Below are positions 32,491 to 42,465 of a stretch of 64,000 bases of DNA, piece after piece. The stretch is from Chryseobacterium sp. ON_d1. GTDB lineage: Bacteria > Bacteroidota > Bacteroidia > Flavobacteriales > Weeksellaceae. The position numbers and the translations under genes were made by a program. Position 1 is the stretch's first letter, and the number at the start of each line of letters is the position of its first letter. Below the pieces are notes generated by a model. It was given only the letters and a program-made list of their open reading frames with translations, made no database searches and was not told the origin of the DNA. The stretch is from positions 304,154-368,153 of the forward strand of contig NZ_BJTC01000004.1 in NCBI RefSeq assembly GCF_006829085.1, given 5' to 3'.

Positions 32491-33303
32491 ATGGCAGAAA
32501 ATTTACAAGAGAAAAAAGAATTACTTCAAGAAGTACATTTTAAAGCAAAAAAGGATAGTTCAGAAAGCTCAATAAGTGGCATTTTTAAATACTTGTCAAT
32601 AATATTATTAAACGAATTTAGATTTCCTTTGAACTATAGAACTATGCAAGGATATTATCAGTCTATAGTGGATAACAATGAGGATGTAACTATAAAACCT
32701 GCTACATTAGACTTATTCAGCAGGTATTTAGGTTTTAATGATTTCAAACATTACCGAGAAGAAAGAAAAGTACATTGTGTAAATAATACTGAAGATACTG
32801 AAGTAAATGTCACAGTGAATAAAGGCAATTCATTTTCTGATAAAATGTCAAATATCATGATAGTGGTAAAGAACCAACCTGTCTTCAATATTCCACAGAT
32901 GGCAAAAAATGGAATGGGAATAGGAGCTATGGTTTTAATTTTATTTGCAAGTTTTTCTTACGGTGGAAATGGAGGTATAAAATTTGGCAAAGAGAATCAA
33001 TGTATGTACTGGGATGGGAATGAATATAAGCTAACATCCTGTGACGATAAAAACCCAAAGCATCAATTAATACCTGTTGATACTGTCAAGCTAAAGTATT
33101 TTAAGAAAATTACCAGACCGGATACGCTGACGGTTGAAAATGGATTAGGTAATTCCTGGTATACAAAGTATGATAATGTGGTTGAGTTTTTTACAATGGA
33201 TGGAATAAATCCTGATAATGGTAAAAGTTTGAGAGATGCAAGCAGACATATGATCACCAAATATGCTGGTAAGAATGCAGAACCTTTATTAATGGTAGAG
33301 TAG
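32491..33303 (+). CDS. Membrane-tethered protein with N-terminal HTH-like domain
   Basis: A 270-residue protein. Residues about 28-90 (SGIFKYLSIILLNEFRFPLNYRTM, then PATLDLFSRYLGFNDFKHY) resemble a helical domain common at the N-terminus of flavobacterial regulators, with the ending TLDLFSRYLGF-x-F. One membrane helix lies at about 142-160 (GIGAMVLILFASFSYGG). The rest is extracytoplasmic, with Cys171 and Cys183. Function unknown. It shares the operator palindrome with the ten-gene operon and RR1, so it should belong to the same regulon. Confidence 0.65.
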   Translation: MAENLQEKKELLQEVHFKAKKDSSESSISGIFKYLSIILLNEFRFPLNYRTMQGYYQSIVDNNEDVTIKPATLDLFSRYLGFNDFKHYREERKVHCVNNTEDTEVNVTVNKGNSFSDKMSNIMIVVKNQPVFNIPQMAKNGMGIGAMVLILFASFSYGGNGGIKFGKENQCMYWDGNEYKLTSCDDKNPKHQLIPVDTVKLKYFKKITRPDTLTVENGLGNSWYTKYDNVVEFFTMDGINPDNGKSLRDASRHMITKYAGKNAEPLLMVE

Positions 33304-33381
33304 GCTATCTTTTACAATTATTTAAAATTCAATTAAAACATTTCCTTGTCAATTCCTGTAATTTCGTCTTATTTTTTAAAG

Positions 33382-35166
33382 ATGAACAAAGGAATATTCA
33401 CTATTGTATTATTGATATTTACCCTTTTTCAGGCACAGAAACCCGTGCAGATTGCTTTTCTTTCGGATGTCCATTTCCAGGATCTGTACGGGAGTTTTTC
33501 GGACCATGATTTTAAGGGAACTATCAATCCGAAAACGGGAAAATCTACCATTCTGAGAACCATGGATTCTCAGTTGCATTCCACAAGAATCTTCAATGAG
33601 AATTACTTTACCTTTCTTAAAGCGCTGGATGATATTGCTGTAAAAGGAATTAAAATTGTAGCGATGCCCGGTGATTTCTCAGATGACGGGCAGGCTTATA
33701 ATCTGCGTGGACTTCATAAAATTTTAGAAGAATATCACGGGAGATACGGAATCCGTTTTTATTTAACCACAGGAAACCATGATCCTGTTGGACCGTTTCG
33801 AAATGACGGAGGGAAAGACGATTTTCTGGGAACTGATGGAAACCCACTGGGAATTTACAGCCGGAAAGATGTGGGGAAATCAACGGAGAAAGTAATTACA
33901 AAAGATATTGCTGAATCAGGATATCTTGAAATTTTAAATGAATTGAAAGACTTTGGTTTTTATCCTCAGAAAGAAGACCTGTTCTGGAGTACTCCCTTTG
34001 ATGGCAGTTCATCTGAGAATTACTCTTACGAAGAAGGGCTGCAGGCTGCAGACTATTCGAAGAGAATGTATGATGTTGCCCAGGGATTTTCTGTTCCGGA
34101 TCTGAGTTATGTTTTTGAGCCTGTGAAAGATGTATGGATGATTGCTATTGACGGCAATACCTATATACCGAAAAATCTCAGCGAAAACCCCGCAAATCCA
34201 TCAAATTATAAAGGAGCGGCCATCGGGTATAACAATGTACTGACCAGTAAGCAGCATTTAATACAGTGGGTAAAGAAACTTGCCGATGAAGCAAAGAAAA
34301 ATAATAAAACCCTGATTGCATTCACCCATTATCCGATGATTGATTTTAATGATGGGGCAACCCATGAAATTAAAAGTTTATTGGGCGAAAAAAAGTGGCA
34401 GCTGGAACGTGTTCCGGAGGAGGAAGTGTCAAAAGTATTTGCTGAGGCAGGATTGCAGATTCATTTTGCGGGTCATATGCATATTAATGATACTGGAATT
34501 AGAAAAACGGGAGATACGTTTCTGGTAAATATTCAGGTCCCGTCACTGGCGGCTTATCTGCCGGCATATAAGGTTCTGACCATACAGTCTCCCGATAAGA
34601 TGGAAATTCAGACCGAGATTTTAGACGAAGTTCCCCGTTTCGATGAATTGTTTCCATTATATGAAAAAGAATATGATGCTTTACAAAGAAATACGGGTAA
34701 AATACTTTGGAATAAAGATATATTAAAGACAAAATCGTATCATGATTTCATGCTTTTTCATTTAAAAGAGCTGGTTCGCTTACGAATGATTCCCGATGAC
34801 TGGCCGGAAGATTTTATTAAAAAAGCAAAGGAGTTGAATGGGGAAGATCTGCTTCTGCTTATTCAGAATAAAGGGCTAAAAGCTAAAGGAATCAAATCTG
34901 AGAATTTTAAAAATTGGTCTTTTGATGATCTGTTGTTGGATGTATATCAATTTCAGTCTGCAGATGAGCTGGCAAAAAAGGATATTCCTGAAGAAAGGCT
35001 GAAGCAGTATCATGTATTGGAAACCCTGTACAGAGATAACAACTCGAAAGATCCATTTATTCAGCAGTTAAAATCTGTTTTCAAAATCCTTTCATTACTT
35101 TCCCACGGAGATCCGGCAAACCATTTTGAAATAGATTTAAAAAGAAAAGAAATAAGGAAGCTGTAA
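33382..35166 (+). CDS. Secreted calcineurin-like metallophosphoesterase
   Basis: A 594-residue exported phosphoesterase. The signal peptide is MNKGIFTIVLLIFTLFQAQ. The dinuclear metal motifs occur in order: FLSDVHF, MPGDFSDDG, TGNHD, the His in IAFTHYPMID, and FAGHMHIND. The C-terminal 170 residues are a helical domain without a clear family. Related exported enzymes include sphingomyelinase-like and nucleotide phosphodiesterases; the substrate is not determinable. The start is the ATG at 33382, which begins the signal peptide; the in-frame TTG at 33346 is rejected. It is convergent with the PI-PLC-like gene. Confidence 0.88.
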   Translation: MNKGIFTIVLLIFTLFQAQKPVQIAFLSDVHFQDLYGSFSDHDFKGTINPKTGKSTILRTMDSQLHSTRIFNENYFTFLKALDDIAVKGIKIVAMPGDFSDDGQAYNLRGLHKILEEYHGRYGIRFYLTTGNHDPVGPFRNDGGKDDFLGTDGNPLGIYSRKDVGKSTEKVITKDIAESGYLEILNELKDFGFYPQKEDLFWSTPFDGSSSENYSYEEGLQAADYSKRMYDVAQGFSVPDLSYVFEPVKDVWMIAIDGNTYIPKNLSENPANPSNYKGAAIGYNNVLTSKQHLIQWVKKLADEAKKNNKTLIAFTHYPMIDFNDGATHEIKSLLGEKKWQLERVPEEEVSKVFAEAGLQIHFAGHMHINDTGIRKTGDTFLVNIQVPSLAAYLPAYKVLTIQSPDKMEIQTEILDEVPRFDELFPLYEKEYDALQRNTGKILWNKDILKTKSYHDFMLFHLKELVRLRMIPDDWPEDFIKKAKELNGEDLLLLIQNKGLKAKGIKSENFKNWSFDDLLLDVYQFQSADELAKKDIPEERLKQYHVLETLYRDNNSKDPFIQQLKSVFKILSLLSHGDPANHFEIDLKRKEIRKL

Positions 35167-35255
35167 TTTACAATGCTTTAAGAGCATTCAATTCATACTT
35201 ACAGATTGGTGAATATTTGTGAAAAGCATTAGCGCTATTTGTGTTTAAAATAGAA

Positions 35256-35277
35256 AGGCTGCCCATTCAGACAGCCT
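35256..35277 (-). terminator. Intrinsic terminator after the PI-PLC-like gene
   Basis: AGGCTG and CAGCCT pair across a ten-base loop. On the minus strand TTTCTATTTTAAA follows. It lies in the convergent spacer, about 30 bases past the PI-PLC stop. Confidence 0.6.
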
Positions 35278-35306
35278 CCTCAATTATAAATCTGACAGAA
35301 ACAGGA

Positions 35307-36383
35307 TTATTTTCCTGTTATGGGGTTTATTCTTTCATACGTATTATGATCAAAGCTTACTCTATAACCGGATTTAAATAGCTTGCTCGGGTAATAGTAG
35401 TCTGTTGTAATAATTTGTGCTCCGCTTGCTTTTGCTTTTTCAAACCTTGAGTAGTCTTCACTTCTTGCTTCCATGGTATCAGCATCAGCTCTGGTACGGA
35501 TGATATAACCTTTTTTGACCAGATCTTTGATCATCGCATCATCTTTTTTCGGTTCATTCATAAAAAGAACAGCAGATTCGGGAGTTCCCGGAGCAGAATT
35601 GGTAAAAATCATTCTTCCTTTCAAAGAGGGGTGACCTTTAATATATAAATCCCTGTTTTTCCCGTTATTATCCAGTACAAAAAGGAATTTTCCCTTTGCG
35701 TCTTTTACTTTCGGCCAGTTTGTGTTGATAACTGCTTCGTTCAGTGTTTGATAAGGGCCACGGATATCATCCGGGGTGATGATTTTTTCTTTTCCGAGAT
35801 ATTTTTTCAGTTCAAGATCCAGGTCGTCAAAAAGTTGAGAAGTATAATGTTCCGGTTCTGTTCCGAATTGATTGGCGTTTCCGTCTTTGGGCTCTAGGGT
35901 TATAAAAACAGGATCGTGATCCGGATGGCTGTCTGACCATTTTTTCAGGTCCTTCAGACAGTCTTCTAATGTAAAGTACCAGGTCTGGTAATCAATATCT
36001 GTAATATGGATCATCTTATAACCGGGCTTTTTCATTTTATTTTCAGGATCGAAAGGCTCTTTTGTTTGGACCAGATCCAGAATTTTAGGGTGGGCATATT
36101 TTCCTCCTTTACGGTCTGCATATACATCAATTTCCAGGTTCCTGAGCCCGAGATCCAGCTGCTTGAGGATAGGAATGTGTTCATACTGAATTTTCGGAAG
36201 TACATTAAGAGTATCTTTTTGAGATAAATAATGATACACTTCCGGCAGAATCGCTTTTTTATAAGAATTATGTGAACCAATGACCTGAATTTCATTGATT
36301 TTTAATTCATCAGGAAGCTGAGACTGTGACCACAACAGATTGATTGAAGATAAACAGATGCCAAGAAAGACAGCCTTTTTCAT
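35307..36383 (-). CDS. Secreted phosphatidylinositol-specific phospholipase C1-like protein
   Basis: A 358-residue exported protein of the Ca2+-dependent PI-PLC-like family (TIM barrel). The signal peptide is MKKAVFLGICLSSINLLWSQ. The first catalytic His lies in VIGSHNSYKK (His38), followed by LGLRNLEIDVYAD (metal-binding acidic residues) and KYAHPKI. DPVFITLEPKDGN and KFLFVLDN are further barrel strands. The real substrate may be a phospholipid head group or a different phosphodiester. The start at 36383 is chosen because it opens the signal peptide. Confidence 0.88.
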   Translation of the reverse strand: MKKAVFLGICLSSINLLWSQSQLPDELKINEIQVIGSHNSYKKAILPEVYHYLSQKDTLNVLPKIQYEHIPILKQLDLGLRNLEIDVYADRKGGKYAHPKILDLVQTKEPFDPENKMKKPGYKMIHITDIDYQTWYFTLEDCLKDLKKWSDSHPDHDPVFITLEPKDGNANQFGTEPEHYTSQLFDDLDLELKKYLGKEKIITPDDIRGPYQTLNEAVINTNWPKVKDAKGKFLFVLDNNGKNRDLYIKGHPSLKGRMIFTNSAPGTPESAVLFMNEPKKDDAMIKDLVKKGYIIRTRADADTMEARSEDYSRFEKAKASGAQIITTDYYYPSKLFKSGYRVSFDHNTYERINPITGK

Positions 36384-36712
36384 TGGATACATTTTGAATA
36401 CGAAATTAATCACTCTTTACAGGTAATGATCTATATATTATGTTAAGTAATTTTTAAAATTCCGTAAAGTCGTGAAAAATATAACCGTATAAATGTTTGA
36501 TAGCTAATTGTTTTCTATTTTCCCACTCCGGGATATTTATATTTTGTTGACTTTAAGATAATATTATGTTAAAATGAAATTGTGGTAGATCCTTTTACTT
36601 TGTATGCCGAAATAAAAACTAACCGTTGCCTGAAAATAAAACCACTGTTGCGGGAACAACAGCGGCTTTTTGATAAGCAATGTAACGTCTTGCAATTACT
36701 TTACTTATTGAT
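36384..36712 (+). promoter_or_regulatory. susC leader with terminator-like hairpin
   Basis: This is the divergent spacer between the PI-PLC gene and susC. A TTACTTTG box near 36595 (one base off TAnnTTTG) could start the transcript. At 36642-36665, CCACTGTTG and CAACAGCGG form a stem with one mismatch, followed by CTTTTTT, an intrinsic-terminator shape 41 bases before the susC ATG. It may be an attenuator. Confidence 0.45.
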
Positions 36713-39700
36713 ATGTACCACAAAATTAATTTTTTTAAATTTAAAAGACTAATTCCGGTTGCATTAATTTTCCTGGTGTCTCATCAGGCCGATGCAAAAG
36801 GATTTACTTCAAAGTATCCTGTGTTTTCACAGATAAAAGAAACGATTTCCGGAAATGTAAAAGACCAGAATGGCGTTGCAGTAGAAGGGGCGAAAGTTAC
36901 TGTTGTAGAAACCGGGGATACCGCTGTTACCGATGCATCAGGAAACTTTACCATCTCAGCCGGTATCGGGCAGACTTTATCCATTTCTTACGACGGATAT
37001 GGAGAACAAATGATCAAAATATCCGGCACTTCGGTATCTGTACAGTTAGAGCCTAAAAAACAATCTACTTCTATTGAAGAGGTGACTCTGGTAGGATATG
37101 GTTCTCAGAAAAAGTCTGATTTGACAGGAGCAGTAAGCCAGCTGAAGGCAGAGAACTTTAAAGAGGGAATGAATATTTCTGTTGATAACCTGATGCAGGG
37201 AAAAATCGCAGGAGTCCGTATTGTTCAGTCCAGTGGGGAACCGGGAGCGGGAGTGAATGTTTCTATCAGGGGAATTGGTTCCATCCGAAGCGGGAGTACT
37301 CCCTTATTTGTTGTAGACGGAGTTCCTTTGAGTAACGATGCCGTAAGTGCTACCGCACCGAATATCGGTTTGGGAAATGCCCAGGCTAAAAACCCGTTAA
37401 ACTTTTTAAATACCAGTGATATTGAATCGATTACTGTATTGAAAGATGCTTCTGCGGCAGCTATTTATGGAGCCAGAGGATCCAACGGCGTTGTTTTGGT
37501 AACAACCAAAAGAGGAAGAAAAGGAGAACCTTTGTTTACCTATGATACCTATTTGGGCTTTTCTTCAGTCATTAAAAAACTGGATCTGATGACTGCTGAT
37601 GAATACAGATCAGCAGGGATCAACAAATTATATGATCACGGAGGAAACACAGACTGGCAGGATGAGATTTTCAGAAATGCCGTTTCATCCAATCACTCGG
37701 TATCGTTTTCAAAATCTACGGAAACAGGAAACTATTTTGCTTCCATATCCCATATGGATCAGGACGGTATTGTGCTGAACAGCGGTTTCAAAAGAACAAC
37801 AGCCCGCCTGAATGCTGAAGAATCGTTTTTTGATAACAAGAGATTAAAAATCAAGCTCAACCTTACGGCAAGTGACATCAAAGAAACAGGAATTCCGAAT
37901 GGAGGCAATGCAGGTTCTGACGGCCAGGTGATCATTCATGCTCTGATGGCAAATCCTACACGTTCCGTATATGATCAAAACGGGAACTATACGAACTTTA
38001 ATATGAACGCTCATTACAATCCACTGTACCTGTTGAGTGTTTATAATGATAAAACCAATACTTTCAGAGTTCTTGGAAATACTGAGGCGACATTAAGAAT
38101 CTTACCGGGACTGAATTATAAATTCAACTTAGGAATTGATAAAACAATGTCCGAGAGGAATACAACCATGTATCCGAATATCACAGACAGAACCCCGAAA
38201 GGAATGTATGTTCAGGCCAACCTTGATTCTTATAATGTATTGCTGGAGCATTATTTAACCTATGACCTGAGTTTAAACAAACATAATTTCAGCTTGTTAG
38301 GCGGTTTCTCTTATCAGAAATTCAAAACGACAGGAACCTATTTCGGGTTGAAAAATATTGCCGGCCAGGGAGCCGGTATTTCACCGGAAATCAATCCGGG
38401 ATATTCTGGAGAAGCCTTTGTTCCGGCTGCGGGATATGCTCAGGAGAATGAGCTGCAGTCTTATTTTGGAAGAATAAATTACAACTATGATAAAAAATAT
38501 TTATTAACAGCTTCATTAAGGGCTGACGGTTCTACCCGTTTCGGGCAGAACAACAAATACGGATATTTCCCATCTGTTGCAGTAGGCTGGACCATTTCCA
38601 ATGAAAATTTTCTGAAAGATTCTCAAATTATTAATGAATTGAAATTAAGAGGAAGCTGGGGACAAACCGGTAACCAGGAAGTTCCGAACAAGATCACCCA
38701 GGCGAGTTCTTCCCTGTCACCAGCAGGAGGCTATTATCTGTATGATAACCTCAACCTCATCAATGGAGTTGTGATCAACAGGACCCCTAATCCGGATTTG
38801 AAGTGGGAAGTGGTAGAACAGACCAATATTGGTGCAGATTTCAGCTTGTGGAGAAACAAATTGTACGGATCATTGGAATATTATAATAAAACAACGAAAG
38901 ATCCTATCCTGAATATTCCTTCGAGGCCTTTGAGTCCTACAAGTACAGTCTGGAAAAATGTTGATGCAAAAATTGTCAATAAAGGATTTGAATTCTCTTT
39001 AGGTTCAGAAATTATCAAGACTGAAAATTTCACATGGAATGTTGATGTCAACGGAGCTACAGTCAATAATGTAGTGAAAGACCTTCCGGTTTCTGCCATC
39101 TACTCAGGAGAAGTTTCGGGACCCGGGCTTTCCGGAGTTACCGCCAATATTTATAAAAACGGCTACGAAGCAGGATCTTTTTATATGCTGAATTATCTGG
39201 GAGTGGATGCCAACGGAAAATACATCTATGAAGACATAAATGGTGACGGAAGAATTGATCAGAATGACAGAAAAATCTTTGAAGGGGCCATCCCGAATTT
39301 TACATTCGGAATCAATTCTTATATGAGATACAAAAAATTTGATTTTGCATTTTCTTTCATCGGACAAACCGGAGGTTACCTTGTGAATAATACTGCACTG
39401 GATTTAAATATCAACAATTTAGCCTCAGACAGAAACGTGCTGAAAAACTTCTATGATTCCGGGGCAAGCTTTACCAACCAGCCTCAGCTGTCATCACTTT
39501 ATCTTGAAAAGTCAGATTTTATCAGGTTGAATAATGTAAGATTAGGATATACTTTCGATACCAGCCAGCTGAAATTTCTGAGAAGCATCAATCTGTATGT
39601 CAGCGCACAAAACCTGTTGACCATTACAAGCTATTCAGGATATGACCCGCTGGTGGATACCAACAAGCAGGTAAGCGGAAACCAGTCGCTGGGAATTGAT

Positions 39701-39757
39701 TATACCACTTATCCTTCTGCCAAGACCTTCATTCTGGGAGCTACTGTTAAATTTTAA
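36713..39757 (+). CDS. SusC/RagA family TonB-linked outer membrane protein
   Basis: A 1014-residue TonB-dependent transporter of the SusC class. A signal peptide (about 1-28) is followed by a carboxypeptidase-regulatory-like domain (about 41-115, ISGNVKDQNGVAVEGAKVTV). The TonB-linked plug has SIEEVTLVGYGSQKKSDLTGAVSQL, GVRIVQSSGEPGAGVNVSIRGIGSI and DASAAAIYGARGSNGVVLVTTKRG. A 22-strand barrel ends in an aromatic Phe. With the downstream SusD protein it forms a pedal-bin importer for glycans or peptides. No degradative enzyme sits beside the pair, so the cargo is unknown. Confidence 0.95.
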   Translation: MYHKINFFKFKRLIPVALIFLVSHQADAKGFTSKYPVFSQIKETISGNVKDQNGVAVEGAKVTVVETGDTAVTDASGNFTISAGIGQTLSISYDGYGEQMIKISGTSVSVQLEPKKQSTSIEEVTLVGYGSQKKSDLTGAVSQLKAENFKEGMNISVDNLMQGKIAGVRIVQSSGEPGAGVNVSIRGIGSIRSGSTPLFVVDGVPLSNDAVSATAPNIGLGNAQAKNPLNFLNTSDIESITVLKDASAAAIYGARGSNGVVLVTTKRGRKGEPLFTYDTYLGFSSVIKKLDLMTADEYRSAGINKLYDHGGNTDWQDEIFRNAVSSNHSVSFSKSTETGNYFASISHMDQDGIVLNSGFKRTTARLNAEESFFDNKRLKIKLNLTASDIKETGIPNGGNAGSDGQVIIHALMANPTRSVYDQNGNYTNFNMNAHYNPLYLLSVYNDKTNTFRVLGNTEATLRILPGLNYKFNLGIDKTMSERNTTMYPNITDRTPKGMYVQANLDSYNVLLEHYLTYDLSLNKHNFSLLGGFSYQKFKTTGTYFGLKNIAGQGAGISPEINPGYSGEAFVPAAGYAQENELQSYFGRINYNYDKKYLLTASLRADGSTRFGQNNKYGYFPSVAVGWTISNENFLKDSQIINELKLRGSWGQTGNQEVPNKITQASSSLSPAGGYYLYDNLNLINGVVINRTPNPDLKWEVVEQTNIGADFSLWRNKLYGSLEYYNKTTKDPILNIPSRPLSPTSTVWKNVDAKIVNKGFEFSLGSEIIKTENFTWNVDVNGATVNNVVKDLPVSAIYSGEVSGPGLSGVTANIYKNGYEAGSFYMLNYLGVDANGKYIYEDINGDGRIDQNDRKIFEGAIPNFTFGINSYMRYKKFDFAFSFIGQTGGYLVNNTALDLNINNLASDRNVLKNFYDSGASFTNQPQLSSLYLEKSDFIRLNNVRLGYTFDTSQLKFLRSINLYVSAQNLLTITSYSGYDPLVDTNKQVSGNQSLGIDYTTYPSAKTFILGATVKF

Positions 39758-39768
39758 TTGAAAAAATC

Positions 39769-41529
39769 ATGAAATCTAAATTTTTATATATTAATAAAAT
39801 TGTGTTATCCTTTGCTGTACTGTCTTTAATGGGATGTACCAATCTGGATGAAAAAGTAATCGATGAGGTTTTAGGTTCTGAAACAGCAGATCCTGAAGCG
39901 GCACTTGCTGCAGCTTATGGGCAGCTTGGAGACGGTACTTTTGTTGACCATGGAAATGTCTTCGCTTTACAGGAATATTCTACTGATGAAGCATTATTAC
40001 CTACAAGAGGAAGTGACTGGGGAGATGGCGGAAAATGGAGAGCCATGCACGAATTCACATGGGATGCAGGTAATGATGTTGTGAAAACAACCTGGAACTC
40101 GCTGAATTTCGGAATTACAAAGTCTCTGACGGCCATTTCGAGTATCGAAAAAAGCAACAGTACCAACAGAGCCTTATTTTTAGCAGAAGCAAAAGGTTTA
40201 TTGGCCTATTACACTTATACAACAATAGATCTTTTCGGGCAGGCTCCGTACAGAGATCCGGGTAATATCAATGCTCCTATTCAGATCAGAAAAGCAGAAA
40301 CCACTATTGATGCTTTGATTACTGAAGTAGAAGGACTTATTCCCAATCTGGCAGATATTAAGACCCAGAATACCCATGCCGGAAGATTTACCAAACAGGC
40401 TGCGTATGCATTCCTTGCGGATATGTATCTGAACAGGGCTGTTTTGAAGAATAAAACAGCAGGAACCTTCAACTTTTTGGAGCAGGCAGTCAATGGTTCG
40501 GGAACAGATATGGATAAGGTAATTGAATATTCCAATTTGCTGATCAATAATCCTAATTTCAGTCTGGAATCCAATTATTTCCACAATTTTGATATCAATA
40601 ATGATACGAGTAAAGAAATGATCTTTTCAGTTGTTCAGAAAAAAAATACTGACAAAACTTCAGATAATGATCTGGCATACATGTCCATGGAAAGAATCCA
40701 GAAACCGTCACCGGATAACAGAGGAACGAATGCTTCCTGTATCACCCCGGAATTCTATTATTCATGGAACGGTAATCACGATGATCCGCGTTTTCAGAGA
40801 TCTTACCAGTATGCAGACGGGACCTGGTTCAGGAATGACGGAACAGATGTAAGTGTACCTTCGTCCAGCAAAGTGGAGGGAACGGGAAAACCATGGTTTC
40901 ATTTCAACAGAGGGTTACAGGTAGGACAGCAATACGGGCCTAAAATCCTTGCAGACGGAAACTTCGATATGACAGCAGACGGAAGAATTAAAGTGTATAA
41001 ATTATTTACTGAAAAAAATACAACCCTTGCCGCAGACTTTACTCCTGACCTGAATTTTGATAACCCTTCTGAATCTGTATTTACACAGGCTCAGATCAAC
41101 AGAGGAGTGAGGAACTTTAAGTTTGAATTCGATCCTGGTTATGGAAACAACGGAACCAGCGGAATGGATGTACCATTATATAGATTAGGAACCATTTATA
41201 TGATGAGGGCAGAAGCTTATTTAAGAAGTGGAAATCTATCCGCTGCTTTGGCGGATGTCAATAAACTGAGAACCAGCAGAACGAATGATGCTTTAAAGAA
41301 CAATGCGCCGGGAGTTGCTATTACTTCTTTGGATCTGAATACGCTGTTTAAAGAATCAGGATATGAGCTGTATTGGGAAATGTACAGAAGAAAGGCCATG
41401 ATCAGATTTGGGAAATTTGATTTGCCTGGAACAGCTAAGCCGGCTTCTCAGCCTTTCAGGAGAATTTTTCCGATTCCTCAGGCAACCATTGATGCTTCAA
41501 AAGATTTTACCCAGAATCCCGGATATTAG
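39769..41529 (+). CDS. SusD/RagB family nutrient-binding outer membrane lipoprotein
   Basis: A 586-residue SusD-class lipoprotein that caps the SusC barrel. The signal peptide ends in SLMGC (lipobox). The N-terminal helices ADPEAALAAAYGQLGDG, the TPR region with KQAAYAFLADMYLNRAVL, and the C-terminal MRAEAYLRSGNLSAALADVNKLR followed by RRIFPIPQATIDAS are typical of the family. It starts 11 bases after susC and ends in a strong terminator. Confidence 0.95.
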   Translation: MKSKFLYINKIVLSFAVLSLMGCTNLDEKVIDEVLGSETADPEAALAAAYGQLGDGTFVDHGNVFALQEYSTDEALLPTRGSDWGDGGKWRAMHEFTWDAGNDVVKTTWNSLNFGITKSLTAISSIEKSNSTNRALFLAEAKGLLAYYTYTTIDLFGQAPYRDPGNINAPIQIRKAETTIDALITEVEGLIPNLADIKTQNTHAGRFTKQAAYAFLADMYLNRAVLKNKTAGTFNFLEQAVNGSGTDMDKVIEYSNLLINNPNFSLESNYFHNFDINNDTSKEMIFSVVQKKNTDKTSDNDLAYMSMERIQKPSPDNRGTNASCITPEFYYSWNGNHDDPRFQRSYQYADGTWFRNDGTDVSVPSSSKVEGTGKPWFHFNRGLQVGQQYGPKILADGNFDMTADGRIKVYKLFTEKNTTLAADFTPDLNFDNPSESVFTQAQINRGVRNFKFEFDPGYGNNGTSGMDVPLYRLGTIYMMRAEAYLRSGNLSAALADVNKLRTSRTNDALKNNAPGVAITSLDLNTLFKESGYELYWEMYRRKAMIRFGKFDLPGTAKPASQPFRRIFPIPQATIDASKDFTQNPGY

Positions 41530-41564
41530 TTTTTTCATATAACAATTATTTTTGCGCCAAACAA

Positions 41565-41600
41565 GAAGCGAAGAGTTCTCTCTTCGCTTCTGTTATTTTT
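41565..41600 (+). terminator. Intrinsic terminator after susD
   Basis: A perfect 11-bp stem (GAAGCGAAGAG, complement CTCTTCGCTTC) has a four-base loop, followed by TGTTATTTTT. Confidence 0.85.
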
Positions 41601-41647
41601 ATATGGATTTTGTCTTAATCCCGCCTCTGTTTCGATATTAAATTTCA

Positions 41648-41711
41648 ATAGGAACGGACTTTAGTCCGTTTAATCGAAACCTCTGCCATCCTTCGGCTTT
41701 AGCCAAAAGAT
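41648..41711. repeat. Dispersed repeat, copy A (AACGG..TTTA..CCGTTT type)
   Basis: The hairpin GGAACGGACTTTAGTCCGTT is followed 40 bases on by TTCGGCTTTAGCCAAAA. The same two-part layout recurs at 63234-63291, so this is an interspersed element. Confidence 0.7.
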
Positions 41712-41724
41712 AAAGCTGTAAGGT

Positions 41725-42279
41725 TTACTCTGCATTCAGCATTCCCAATTCTCCGAAATGTTTTTTAAACTTCTGAATTTTAGGCCCTACTACAGCACTG
41801 CAATAAGGTTGTGTCGGATTTTCATTATAATATCCCTGATGATATTGTTCTGCCGGCCAGAATTTATCGAATTTCGTTAGCTCTGTGACATAAGTACCTT
41901 CCCATCTTCCGGATTCCTGAGACACTTTAATGGCTTCTTCGGCTTTTGCCTTCTCAGCATCATCTTTATAGTAAATAACAGATCGGTATTGGGTTCCGAT
42001 ATCATTTCCCTGTCTGTTCAGCTGGGTGGGGTCATGAAGGAAGAAAAATACATCCATTAACTGTTCGTAAGAAATAACAGCCGGATCATAAGTAATCTGT
42101 ACCACTTCTGCATGTCCGGTTTCACCTGTGCATACCTCCTGATAAGTCGGATGATCTTTATGTCCGCCTGAATATCCTGAAATAGCAGATTGTACCCCTT
42201 TCAGCATATTGAAACAGCTTTCTACACACCAGAAACATCCGCCCCCGAAAGTAATCTGTTCTAAATTATTGTTGTCCAT
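41725..42279 (-). CDS. msrA: Peptide-methionine (S)-S-oxide reductase MsrA
   Basis: A 184-residue repair enzyme reducing methionine-S-sulfoxide in proteins. The catalytic Cys15 is in FGGGCFWCVESCF. The substrate-binding YSGGHKDHPTYQEVCTGETGHAEVV region and DPTQLNRQGNDIGTQYRSVIYY are typical. No signal peptide, so cytoplasmic. It has no MsrB partner in this window and appears to be a single-gene unit. Confidence 0.96.
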   Translation of the reverse strand: MDNNNLEQITFGGGCFWCVESCFNMLKGVQSAISGYSGGHKDHPTYQEVCTGETGHAEVVQITYDPAVISYEQLMDVFFFLHDPTQLNRQGNDIGTQYRSVIYYKDDAEKAKAEEAIKVSQESGRWEGTYVTELTKFDKFWPAEQYHQGYYNENPTQPYCSAVVGPKIQKFKKHFGELGMLNAE

Positions 42280-42465
42280 TGTAGGTAATTATATTGTTTT
42301 ATTTTCTCTTCCTTTATCCGGAAAAGCTGATCAAAAATAGGAAAAACTTTTTCATTTGAACACGATTTTACGTCTTAAACTCAAATTGTAATGATAGATA
42401 TGACAAATGATTTCTAAATACAGATAACACGAATATTTTCGCAAATAAACACCAGAAAAATACAG

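Noticed and set aside
32301..32492. 63-codon minus-strand ORF across the operator copy 3 promoter
   Set aside because: It covers a promoter and the start of a real divergent gene; composition is that of AT-rich non-coding DNA.
36462..36480. TTCCGTAAAGTCG near susC as an operator half-site
   Set aside because: Only one half-site is present and there is no -7 box 21 bases away.
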